Below are positions 12,772-23,571 of a DNA stretch of 64,000 nucleotides, piece after piece. The DNA is from Leucogyrophana mollusca. Lineage: Eukaryota; Basidiomycota; Agaricomycetes; Boletales. The stretch lies in the NCBI GenBank assembly GCA_021014945.1, contig MU266381.1:62001-126000 (forward strand), read 5' to 3'. The notes beneath the pieces are model-generated. The model was not told the origin of the DNA and made no database searches. It worked only from the letters and a program-made list of their open reading frames with translations. The first letter of the stretch is position 1, and each line of letters begins with the position of its first letter. A program made the position numbers and the translations under genes.

Positions 12772-13669
12772 TCAACCACGTCGGGGGAGATATTCCACGT
12801 GGCGGGTGTTGATGGGGGCGGGTGGCTGGAATGAAGCGGCGGAAGTGTCAACGACCCGACCTGCGGGAACCCGAACGTAAGAAGTATTCGTGTTCTGGCA
12901 GGGCAGCGTGCCCTGAACATGCCTCTGCCAAGCGTCTTTGCGCGACAACGTCGTACCGCAATTTGAACACATCCCCATGGCATTCAGATGCTGGCTTCCT
13001 ATGTGTCGCGCTATGCTCTCCTTCTGCATCGTCTTCCCACACTCGTCCCAAAGACAAGGCGTCTCGTCCTTGTCATTAACCCTCACGCCATGCCAGCGCT
13101 GCAAATGCCTGTTCATCGAGGATCTATCGCCTTCAACATGCAGGCCGCAAGGCAGGTGTCGAATACTCCAGCGGCATTGATACACATGCATCTGACCGCC
13201 GCCGTTCTTTCTGTCTTCGAAATCGTCTTTATCTAGCTTCACACCGTCACACCATACGGTTTCTGGCGATGGCCCGCGGGCTTCGGAGGAAGATATATCG
13301 TGACCCAAAGCAACCGTGTTCGATGTGGTTAAATCTGTGCTTTGGGAAGGTCTAGCGGGGGCTGCCTGTCGCGGGAAGGGGAGTGCGTTCGGCGAAGGGG
13401 GGAAGGGAGGGGAGAGATTGTGTGCCCCCATTGGTACCTGGTGATGGGGATTCTTTTCTTCAGAGTTGCGTTGGAAGGGCATCTGAGGGGAGGAACCTAC
13501 AGAAGAAGAAACGCGGGACGCAAGAGGCAACCCCTTCGATTCATAACTTTGGCCTGGAGTGGCGGTAGAAGCACTGGCACTTTCCCAGTTCTGCGCAGAA
13601 GGTGATGCGAACGTCCTGAGTCCATGCGGGGCATTGGAAGATCCAAACGGTGAGCCAGAATGAGGGTTG
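12772..13669 (-). CDS. C2H2-type zinc-finger protein (5' end unresolved)
   Basis: This encodes a small protein with cysteine/histidine pairs typical of a C2H2 family expanded in Agaricomycetes. The sequence shows CLWDECGKTMQKESIARH...H followed by CSNCGTTLSRKDAWQRH. An upstream Cys-His segment (VYQC ... LPCGLHVEGDRSS ... RHLQRWH) may be another metal site. About 120 residues before it are Ser/Pro-rich. The first in-frame ATG is at 13482, which gives 236 residues. The frame stays open upstream to an acceptor-like site at 13669, so a further 5' exon is likely; I could not find it. DNA binding is inferred. A decayed copy lies at 16740-17100 and an inverted fragment of the same family at 17348-17510. 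Confidence 0.7.
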
Positions 13670-16076
13670 CTGAAACGATATATTGCTACGCTAAAAGCAT
13701 TAAAAATCGATCAGATCACTGAAATTATTACAGTTGAATGGCATCAACCTGTCAAGACTCTGGGCGGATGTCTCTCCTACTGGCCTACAGACACGGTCAA
13801 GGGGCTGCACCAGGTTAATAGACGATAAGTGAGTGATATTGCTGGAGCCGCGAGGTTCGCGTGAGAATATAAGTCACTGTCGAAGGTGACAAGGGCATAG
13901 TAAACATACCCGTGGTCAACCGTGGGGGTACTTTGATGCAGATACTTGCCTTGGCTGGTTCCGAGATCAGAGCGCCGATGCTGGTCACGGGACGCAGGTG
14001 GCTCGTCACCCAGCGCACCACGTCTGAGACAACATACTATTAGCAGTAGTCGATAAACCCGAGGACATCCTAGACTTACAGACTGGAGTAGGAGCTCAAC
14101 AACGCGCAGGCTTCATGACGCTGAGGCAGGCCAGACATCGAGCTGAGATAATGTGTTGGTTGACTGTGCGTCAGTGTCCTGGCATGTCCGCCATTTATAC
14201 GCGGAGGACCTCTGCGAGATAGTATGCAGGCGTCTCCTCATATTACAGAGTGGCAAGCTGTAGCAAAGAGATGTATATAGCGCTGATGCAACTCTTATAA
14301 TTTAAGGGACGCCACAGTTGGCACAGCGAAAAGTTCTCCAAAAAAGAAGCGGTTCAGGACGCACCGAAAGATCAGGAAGAGTGGCCGAAAGAAAGTATCC
14401 CGCCGGGACCACAATCATGACTCGATCATCAACGAGAATAACACGGGTTCATTTGCCGCGAGCTCTAAGCGTTAAAATTCTCCTGTCAGTCGGGCAGCAC
14501 CTTCCCGGTACTGCGATCTCTAATTCCGTGGGACTTGCGATCGGAGAGACTGAGAGTAGAGCGCGAGTGATGCCGCTTGGTGCTATGATTGCGGCCCAAA
14601 GAGCGGCAGCTGTGTACAAGGTCATACACGGATGAGTAACGCATGTCTTTGTGGCAGCAAAGGTAGTACAGAGGGACCCACACGCAGAAGACAAGGTCGC
14701 AAGCGGCTCCGCCGATCACGGGCTCACACCAACAGGCGCTGGTCAATCTTTGCTTATCAGATAAAAACGAATCGACGCTGTGGTTGAATCTCGGGACTGT
14801 CCGAGACACATGCTCCGTCAGGTCGGTGGCCACAGATTCGATTGGATATCCTCGCAGTGTTTTATAAGGGGCTCGGAGGATTTCACGCCGACCAGACATG
14901 TACTGGGCGTCGGTTCCGATCGAAATAAGGTACTAAGGCGGGAAAGTCCGGGATCAGGGAAAACAATGACGCTAAGGTACACGTTGTCTTGGGGACCCCT
15001 AAAGTTTCAGTTACTAGCTATGCCTCACTTAAATGAATTTTAAAACCGACGACCAACCAGGGCAGAAAGCAACACGTACTGGTGGACCAACATCGGTATG
15101 CACTGCTTGACACTGGTTGTGGAGCGAGGTGGGACGAGGAAACCAGACGACGACTAGGGATTCCTTGTGCCATATTAGGCTTTTAAGTCGGCCAAATGTA
15201 ATAGGTTCTGCAGCAACATGGGTGGGGTCGACGCTGGCGCTTATGCAAAAGTCAGGCAGCCCTCTGCACGATGATAATAGGGTCCGAGGGTGATTGATGC
15301 AACTCCAAGCCATCCACCATGTATTGCCGCTCACATTTTCCTCGGTCAGTGACGACCCAAGATTGATTTGTATATGTATGTTTACCAAAGGCTTTGGATC
15401 CAAACAAGTAGCAACATCTGCAGACTGTTGCACTATTTGTTTCACTCGTGCACAATCAATATGCTCTACCGGGGTACGCGCAGCATATAGGGTGAGAAAA
15501 CGTGTCCGCATATTTAAACAGGCGGGAAAGTCGATTTAAATAATGCGTTTTGGCCACAGCGATGAGGGAAAGCAGGGTTCTTGCAGATAATATTTTACAA
15601 ATGGGTCGTCGTGCCGCTCCGCAGACGACGCGAACCTTCCCCACGTGAAAATATAAAGGTGCCATTCGAAGGGCTAATTTTACCCTGCAGAAGGTATAGG
15701 TCTGCTCTTGCCCTAGTAAGCAGTCATGTAAATGACACGGCTAACGACGTATTGGATGCATTAGAGACACAATGTCAAGTGTGTCAGCGTCGAAGATTGA
15801 GATGTGCGATGTTGATAAAAATATTTGCTCCTTCGAATACCCTTGACTTCTCGATGTTCGCCGCGCCAGGTGTCTTCGGCAGAGGGTCCCTGTCTAGGGT
15901 GGCCGGTAAGAGAGACATGAGCCCTTCCCGTACATTAAGCAGCTAGAGAGTAAAACTTGGACATGGATTGGGGCGTAATGCAAAATTCAAAGCGGGCAAA
16001 CATTGGTCGCGTACTAATAAGGGACCATCAAACGAGACTACGGTGCATGGAGGTTCGGGGATAGAGCACGTACCGT
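13670..16076. other. gene-poor stretch, nothing firmly recognised
   Basis: No exon chain could be assembled. A 160-codon minus frame (15029-15511) has no known motif and contains one copy of a 27-bp repeat (15381-15407). It is not called as a gene. Confidence 0.35.
15381..15407 (+). repeat. 27-bp perfect direct repeat, copy 1
   Basis: The same 27 bases occur again at 18056-18082 in the same orientation, 2.7 kb away. The core includes CCAAAGGCTTTGG, nearly its own reverse complement. The flanks do not match. Its origin is unknown; a remnant of a dispersed element is possible. Confidence 0.75.
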
Positions 16077-16457
16077 TCAAGGACCGTAGATAATAGGATT
16101 CCACTGTGGGTCCTCATCTACTCCTACGGCAGCTTTCAATCGCCATGCTCTCTCTTCCGTGGCGATATGGAGACAGAGGACGAGCCCACCTGCTTGCTGT
16201 CTTTGAGACATGCGAGCCTCGCAAAAATAGCTCCGCTCTTCTGGGTGCTTCATACGGCCGCTTCCAGGCTGTCGTGATCTACCGCCCTCGCTTTTGTACA
16301 CTTCGCATTGACGTTCCTTGGCATATTTGTACAGAAACGCGTCCTCCAACACGTACCCGAAGAAATGGGTGGCAATTGGCTTGCCGCGGGCACGAGTGGA
16401 GCGCGGTTTCGTCTTCTTCGGGGCAGACACCTCTGATTGAAAGTTGAGTAACAACAC
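16077..16457 (-). CDS. possible exon of an unidentified gene
   Basis: An open frame of up to 126 codons contains a basic stretch (SAPKKTKPRSTRARGK) followed by HFFGYVLEDAFLYKYAKER, which looks like conserved protein sequence. It has no ATG at its 5' end. A donor-like GTGAGT near 16485 and an acceptor TTTCAATCAG near 16440 suggest an intron there, so this would be a second exon. The upstream exon was not found. The frame ends at a stop after NPIIYGP. The function is unknown, and it could be a decayed gene. Confidence 0.35.
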   Translation of the reverse strand: MLLLNFQSEVSAPKKTKPRSTRARGKPIATHFFGYVLEDAFLYKYAKERQCEVYKSEGGRSRQPGSGRMKHPEERSYFCEARMSQRQQAGGLVLCLHIATEERAWRLKAAVGVDEDPQWNPIIYGP

Positions 16458-16739
16458 GGTGGAGTGGCAATAGAACTCACATTAGGAGGTGACTAGAAAG
16501 AAAGAAAGGTCGCGTCACGAAGCAGCCAGACAACGATCGCATAAGTCCAACGAAGACCACATGATTTTATGCCTATGGCGACGCCATCAACACAAAATTA
16601 AGAGTATGGCCATCTATTATCTCAATCCGCGAGCCGCAGAAAAGACAGGGAAGCGAAGGTGCGCAGAAAAAAATCGTCAGTTGAATAACAAGGAAATCTT
16701 GGAGGTGGTACTCAGTCCAGAAGGGTAGCGACATGGCGC

Positions 16740-17100
16740 CCACCCGCCGCCCCTCAAAGTTTTTACGGTGGAGCCATTTGGAAATAAGCGGCGGAAGTAT
16801 TGACGACATGGCCAGGTGGCAGGGGGGCACTTGAGCATGGGTGGCATCCGCGACCTTGCAGGGTGTTGTTCCCCGAACGTGTTTCTGCTAGGCGTCCACA
16901 CGTGACAATGTCGTGCTGCAATTTGAACACAGTCCCGCCCCATTCAAACGGTGGTTTCCTATGTGCCGCGGCATGCTCTCTTTCTGCATCGCTTTCTGGC
17001 AATCACCCAGAGATAACGCATTCCACCCTTGCCATTACGCAATGCCAGCGCTGCAGGACATTTTCCCCATGGCCACCCCATCTCAGCGTTGTGCAAATAG
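16740..17100 (-). pseudogene. decayed copy of the C2H2 zinc-finger gene
   Basis: Reading the minus strand gives a diverged copy of the 3' half of the gene at 12772-13669. The aligned stretches are CQKAMQKESMPRHIGNH, CSNCSTTLSRVDA and a tail with VVNTSAAYFQ. The tryptophan codon of DAWQRH in the intact gene is TAG here, giving an in-frame stop, and the frame is shifted in the upstream part. The DNA similarity is plain, for example the shared stretch around GCAATTTGAACACA on the plus strand. This is a duplicated and inactivated copy. Confidence 0.75.
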
Positions 17101-17347
17101 ATATTTGGGAGCGTCTGTTGTATCCGGAACCCGTCGTTCGTGGATTTCGTACCACGTGTGCCCTCCAGAGGGAACATGACAGGAGTGGGTTGTAGCTACC
17201 AGCTACCAGCAGAATGGTTTCCCCTCTTCTTCCCCTCTTACGGGCACGATCTATCCGGCGCTGCAATCCGACAACTTCGGGCCTAACTTCGTCGGGGACA
17301 CAGCCTGTCTCTCGCTATAATCTTCCACCCGCCGGATAACGTAGCGT

Positions 17348-17510
17348 GGTGTGATGGGGAATGCCGGACAACGGTGGTTTCGGGGGCGTCGGAAACACCC
17401 GTGCCAACGTATACCAGTGTCTCAGGGACCTCGCAGGCTCTCCTTGCAACTCGCATATTGAAAGTGGTAGATCCCAAGTGGCAAGGCACCCTCATCTGTG
17501 CAGAACTTCA
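17348..17510 (+). pseudogene. inverted fragment of the zinc-finger family
   Basis: On the plus strand, opposite to the neighbouring pseudogene, a short frame reads VYQC...SPC.SHIESGRSQVARH. It lines up with VYQC...LPC.LHVEGDRSSMNRH in the intact gene at 12772-13669. This is the part missing upstream of the decayed copy, so the 5' part of the copy may have been inverted. No start or continuing exon was found. Confidence 0.5.
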
Positions 17511-18521
17511 TTGTGACAGAAGTTGACGGCGGCACTCGCGGCCTGCTAGTAATGATGCCTGTTAATGAAGCTGGCGACCCCGTTCATGACACGGAAAGGG
17601 GCTCGTTCGTGTCCTGATTGAATTGAGGGCGCCAAGAACAGAATGGATGTACCATGTATCTCCGAAGCCACCAAAGTGAGAGCAAACCGAGATGCAGTGT
17701 CCGGCACCGGTTGTGGGAGCTAAAATATGCTAATCGGCCGATCGATGGTTGTGACTAAATTTGGCTTGATGCAGGAGGGCCCTGGGTGGGATTGCTGGGG
17801 GTGTGAGAAGAGCTATTGGGGGGCTTCACTGTCCAGGCTGCATACACTGTCATACAGCCTCGCGGTGCGACCGCGCAGGTAATCGATCACGGAGTATGAC
17901 ATTCCAGGAGGTGGCTTGGATAGCAATTCCGTAGGTGGAAAGTAGAATGATACAGCGAGGAGTGGGTTGATGAGCACGTGTTGGAGGCATAACCCGGGGC
18001 CCGTTTGTTTCTTCTTGGACTCGCTGGCATTGAACAAATTCCCGCATTGGTTTTATTTACCAAAGGCTTTGGATCCAAACAAACGCTTTTGCGTTATTTA
18101 TGAGATTCTTCCTCCGTTTGATCGTGCTGATAAGTGACACGAGCTTCCGCTAATCTATCGCTTTAGTTCCATGAATGAGGCGGGACTTCCTCGTCACCCA
18201 CATCTACAATGACTTCTCCAATCTTACTCTCGCGCCGCCGCTCAGGCTAGTGTTCATTGCGCCTTCGTCAGCAACCGTGTCTCAGTCATGAAGGCAGACG
18301 ATTTCCATCTAGGGAAATGTATTGCTTATACGTTCAGCATTCCTTAAAACCCGAGGCACATAAGCGCCTGACAACACTTCCTGCAGTGCGCTGCACGCAC
18401 GAGGCGGCGCTTAACGGTGCGTGGTCACTCCTCATTTATAGAGGGTAAGTAATAGGCATCTGACAGCCCTCCACCGCTCTCGGTGCCCTTGCATCACACT
18501 CTTATCCACTGTTTCTCCACA
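17511..18521. other. intergenic region before BTB paralogue 1
   Basis: No gene was recognised. It contains the second copy of the 27-bp repeat (18056-18082) and, near its right end, the promoter of the BTB-type gene. Confidence 0.4.
18056..18082 (+). repeat. 27-bp perfect direct repeat, copy 2
   Basis: Identical over 27 bases to 15381-15407 and in the same orientation. It is not part of any recognised gene. Confidence 0.75.
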
Positions 18522-20629
18522 ATGGACAAGCTGAGCGAAAGCTGGACTTCCAAAGCTGTCACCTCTGTATTTCGCATCCCATCAAATTTATCACAACAAG
18601 CCTCACTACCACATCTCACTGAAGAATGCGGCCTCGGCTGGCGATTTGGACTTGGTGTGCACAACCCAGCTACTTATCAGTCGTCGGGGAAGGGGGCAAA
18701 GGGGGCAAAGGGGGGGAAACGGGGGTCACGAACACTCACCAGTGCAGAGACCTATAAAATCTGGATTGAAGCTTCGACAAGTGATTGCGCATACAGGATG
18801 GCCGCTGTGGATGTAGAAATTGCTTTTAGTGCCGACGCAGATGCTGGACAACCTTCGACTATATCGCGTGACTGGGACGGCAGCTATGTCGAGCCTCTGT
18901 CACCAGCACAACAACGAGTTACGCTGAAATGCAGCCAATGCGACACGAGTCCCTGCAGCGTCAATCTTTTAACAGAGTTGCGCCAATGTCAGCTGGGGGA
19001 CACACCGGTTGTATCATTCGCCGTCACTATCAAAGACCTACCCCTACCACTTGCAGGTGACAACCTCCTCTCGGCTTTGTCCACGTTGGTCGCGAGGCCA
19101 TCCAACCATGCAGCCGATGAAACTGGACAATCTCTACCCGTTACGGTAATCACTCTGGGACGGTCGCTACGCACAGGCTTCTCTTTCGACTTACGATTTA
19201 TAGCCTTCTCTCGACGATCTGCAACAAAGAAGCTGGCTGCTCCACTCGCCATCTATGCCAGCAGTGCTGTCTTGCAGGCGATTTCCCCGAAGCTGGCTTT
19301 CAGTGAGAATGATTCGCTTGTGCTAATCCATCGGCCAAAGCTGATACATGATTACAGACGACACAAATGGAGCCAGACAGGATCGCCTTACGGTAGACCT
19401 TTCTGACCACTTCAATGGCGGAGGAGCTCTACTGGCGGAAGCCCTTGATGACTATGACTATGACTCGGACAGCGATTTCGATGAAGATGAAGTTGTAGCG
19501 AAGGATTGTGTTGGACTGCTGGGCGCCGCTCAGGAAGGTGAGCAAACAACTTCGGTTCCCTGTCTATACCATATCCACTGATAACGTCTGGGAATTAGGA
19601 TTTGCCCACTCCCCAGAGCCATCCATCTGGTCTCCACCACAAGGTGAAGATGATCCTTTACCATCTCCAATTCATCGTATATCTTAGCCATTTCTCAATA
19701 GGTGTGATTGAGGAAGTGCAGAAGGGCGGTGATCAAGCCAGCCAGTCCTCGAAAACGCCTCGAGGTCTGTATTCTTTACCTTGAACTCTGGCGTCGCTGA
19801 TGAGTTACTGTAGATAGGGAGAATAAAGCATCCATCAGCCATAATGACTGTAGGTCACTCACGACGTCTCTGGTGGTCAATATAAGAGGGGCTAGACTTA
19901 AAACTGAAGCTCGGACCCTCGCCCCACAGATGATGAAAGCCTTGGTGAAATGGCTGTCGATAGTTCGGAGCTCGCACCGTCCTCAAGCGGCCGGTCAGAT
20001 CAACCCCTCGGTTCAGTAAACGTTGGTCGAACAATAGTTGTGAAAGGAGCACTGCACAAGACGTGAGTGCTCGTCCTTACTCTCCCTTTGTGCGCTAACG
20101 GGTAGGAGGTAGTTGGCATGCTTTGATATACTACTGTTATACCGGCAACGTCATTTTTTCACCGCTCAAGTCGCAAGGTTCTCCTCGCACAACTGTTCCA
20201 TCGGACGGACCTCCACCCTGCTCGCCAAAGTCCATGTACCGCCTAGCTGACCACGTTTGTAACGTCCCTGGTAGAGATAGCTGGAAATCTTTTGCTAAAA
20301 CCTTTGTCGAGCAGTTTGGAATCGACGCTTTGAAGGACCTCGCGTTTGCAGCCATTTCTGAAGGTCTGTCGGAGACAAACGTCCTTGACGAAGCGCTCTC
20401 CAGGTTCACGTCTAAGTGCGTGTTCATCTTTCTCCATTTTACGTCGCTGAACCTCGCGATCAGATTCCCTATCATACAAAATATGGAGATTGCTATGCTC
20501 CTCGAGCACCGCGGTGCGCCAGAGGTTCTCAATGCGTTGCCAGCTAAGATCGAGAAGGCTGTTCGAGGCGAGATGCCACATTCCGGTCAGGTGCTGTCCG
20601 CTTTGCTGGCCCAGTTGTATCAAAGATAG
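18522..20629 (+). CDS. BTB/POZ-type protein, paralogue 1
   Basis: The model is join(18522..19302,19358..19537,19599..19643,19702..19764,19814..19849,19930..20062,20113..20415,20464..20629), 568 residues. The N-terminal 260 residues begin MDKLSESWTS and include a motif CGLGWRFG, perhaps a MATH-like adaptor domain. An acidic linker follows (DYDYDSDSDFDEDE). The BTB-like core starts near residue 400: TIVVKGALHKT, WHALIYYCYTG, CSPKSMYRLAD, a region like ALKDLAFAAI...LSETNVLDEALSRFTSK, then EMPHSGQVL at the end. Such proteins commonly act as dimerisation or cullin-3 adaptor proteins; that role is inferred. The start is the first ATG in frame. Two paralogues lie at 34656-36816 and 41999-43518 on the other strand. 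Confidence 0.8.
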
Positions 20630-21050
20630 TGGTAATATATTGTAACATCGGACCATCAAAGCCAGATGGGTTCGAAACTGCGACTCCTGCCAATGATGTA
20701 TCTTTCCTGGAAACCTACAGCCCTCGTAGCCGGATTGAGAATGTAGCCACCCTAGCGGCGAATGGGACCGGAAGGACGCAGGGTTTGGTTAGCCCCTCAC
20801 CCGAGCGGGTGCTACACTCATGTACTGACACAGCGAACTATACACTTCAGCGCTCGACAACATGGCGCCTCAATCTGGGTTCCCGGAGCGACAGTCCGAC
20901 CTTGCTGGTACGACCTGAACCAGTACAACATGGAATTTGGAAGCAGACGCCCCCCCCTTGTATTCTTTTTCGTGACCCACATGATACAGCTCGGGCCGCG
21001 GCCCATAGCATGACCCCAAAATCTGAGAGACAATAATGCTTCACACAGCT
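20630..21050. other. 3' flanks of BTB paralogue 1 and MED1
   Basis: This is the space between two convergent genes. Nothing coding was recognised. Confidence 0.5.
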
Positions 21051-23479
21051 TCACACTCGCCTTGTACCCTGATTCCACATTCTGCCAGGCAAACCCCAGA
21101 CACCCCCACGCCTTACAACCTCCTCCATACCACTTGTATCCACACCTTCGCTGGCCTCAACGTGGATCCCCGTTGCAGACCCTCCTTCTCCGAACCACAC
21201 CTGCAGTTCTACAAGCCCTGATCCCGGCGCCCGAACTGGTGCAGAGAGGACGATCGTGGGTTTTGAATTGGACAACTGTGTCGATTTCGAGGCCGAGTTG
21301 GCGTCATTACCCATCATCACGTTCATGTTCATATCCATCCCCATGTCCATCCCCATCCCCATACTCAGTCCTGGGATGTCCATATCCATGTCCATGTCCA
21401 TTCCGCCAAACAAGTCCGAGTCCGCTGAGTTTGGAGGGGGAGGTGAGACTGCGGGATGATCCTGTCCACGAATAGGGAATGGGTGGGAGGGGAGGTATAC
21501 TGTCACAGGTATCGAGCGTGGGGTGAGAGTACCCGAGAGGACAGAGGCGAGAAGTTCAGGGGAGGGGTCTTCTTCGGGGTACTGTTGGTCTACCGCTGAT
21601 TGGGTCTGCGAAGGATGGGCGGGTGTCCACTGGAGTGAGCGCAGCGTCTCATTAAGCCAGCATTGCTCCTTTACAATCTGTGCATGCGTCAGCACATGCA
21701 AGATACGCCAAATAAGCGAGAGGGAATGATAATAAATGTGGGGAAAGCGAAGGAAACGCGACATAACAAGTAGCAGGGAATTAACGAGATCGAAGCCAGT
21801 AACCACTACTCAATAATTCGGGGGCACAAACTCACCTCCAACACTCTCAGCACGTCACCGACATTCCGCACCGGCACTTGCTGGAGAGTGAAGCCAGGCT
21901 CTTGTGGTGTCGTGAGGCAGAGCCGTAACGGCGGGTGTACATCGCTAGGTGAACGCTAGTGACATTGAAGATAAACTGAGAGTTCGGAACCACCTATGGA
22001 AGATGGCGCACATATATGGCATTGTACCGCTCAGCAGTACTTCCGGCTGTGCTCAGCTATCACAGAAAAGAAGAAATCCGGGAGAACGGGTTGATTAGCT
22101 GATGTAGACTCGTATAATACAGGTATTCACCACTAAATCCACCCAAGTTGGCGCACCGCTTGTCTGTGTCTGTGACGGAATCCCAAATCCGAAGCTTGTG
22201 CTGCCCACAGTACTCACCAATGAACCAACACCTTGATCGCCACCAATTGCGTCCTGCAGGGCACGCATGCGCGTTTGTGACAGCACAACGCCCCCACCAG
22301 AGTTCGAAGAAAAGTCCAGCACCCAGGTGTGCCACGACGATGAAGGCAAAGCGTGTTCTGCACCGTCTTTGGATGTTATATTTGATTGATTTTTGGCGTG
22401 CACAAGTTTAAGGGTGGCAAGCGTTGCACCACCTATGGAAGCGCCTGTACCAAGGGCGGAAATAATGTGAGAGATGGGAACGTCTATCTTCAACGATGGA
22501 TTAGGCAAATTTGAGGGCGCTGAGCGAAGGAGCCGCAGGTAGGCACGAGGAGAAAGCCAGATGAGAAAGGACACGGCCGGTGCATGGAGGTAAGGTAATG
22601 GAATCGGTATCCGTGAGAGAAGTGTGTCGATGGTGCTGCGTCGCATGCATGTCAATGCTTGTTGCAGTACACCATCCTTTTCGCTAGTACGCACCCCGTG
22701 TCAGCCCCAAGTGTCACCTTGACCTTCTCCAGCACGAGTTCGGTTACACGATCAACATCTGTAAACCACCGTATGCTGTCACTTTCCGCGAGGGCATCGA
22801 GCATCATGAGGTAGACGAAGTTCTCTTGGATGTCATGACTCAGCCTTGCAGCCTCCATTGCGGGGTCCTCCGCACTTGGAGGCCCATCGAACATGACGTC
22901 ATTGGCCTTCTGAACTGCACAAATCCATGCGGTAATCTTCTTCGAGAGGAATGTGTCGAGTGTCGGTGCGGGCGTTGCTGAAGGCGCGAACGACGTCTTC
23001 ACGCTGACTATTTGACATTTCTCGGAATCGAATTCAAGATCGATAACAAGAACTTTCCCGCCGAGTACGACGTTGACTTTGGAGCTTGGGGATGTGCCGG
23101 TATCTGTGAAAGTCTCCATACCGGCTGCTGTACCCCATGCTGCAATACGATCCAGTATGGACGAAGACAGCGAGGGTGTAGTGTCCGGATAAGGCGCCAG
23201 GCGGGTAAGCCCAGAGTGGGCCGCCGAAGTAGATATGGATTGGTTCAGAGTATTCTGGATGGTCGTGTCCTGTTTCAAAAGGGAAACGAGCTTCGCATCG
23301 GTGAACGGCACAGTTGACAACTGAGTTAGCGAGTAACTGAGCTGGTTCGTCGCGGCAATGATCGAGTTCAGAGACGCTGTCGATGACGAGAATGTCTTGG
23401 AGAATGGATGCGACGAAGATGAGCCATCGAGGGTTCTGAGGGACGAGTGCACCGCCGACAGCAACGACGGACGCGACAT
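21051..23479 (-). CDS. MED1: Mediator of RNA polymerase II, subunit 1
   Basis: This is the Mediator subunit linking activators to RNA polymerase II. The model is complement(join(21051..21677,21836..21955,22012..22056,22131..22676,22718..23479)), 699 residues, with all phases consistent. The N-terminal Med1 domain is clear: WGTAAGMETF (115-124) and LGGKVLVIDLEF (139-150). The later part has PLRLCLTTPQEPGF and VPVRNVGDVLRVLE joined over a 158-nt intron to IVKEQCWLNE. The first intron is only about 41-45 nt. The C-terminal half contains a striking Met-Asp-rich stretch encoded by hexamer repeats around 21310-21410. Its start codon is 92 bp from the end of the next gene upstream on the same strand. 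Confidence 0.88.
21310..21412. repeat. hexamer-like microsatellite inside MED1
   Basis: Repeated units related to CCATGT and CCATCC on the plus strand encode runs of Met-Asp and Gly-Met on the minus strand. It is in frame and likely length-variable. Confidence 0.7.
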
Positions 23480-23571
23480 GACCGCCAACAGCCGCCAACA
23501 CAACCTACCAATTTGGGAATTTTCTGACGATTCGGGACTTGCCGCTCAGCGCATTGGCGGGAAGACATGCA

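Noticed and set aside
15029..15511. 160-codon minus-strand open frame
   Set aside because: No motif, no ATG context and no linked exon. It includes the 27-bp repeat, so it is probably chance.
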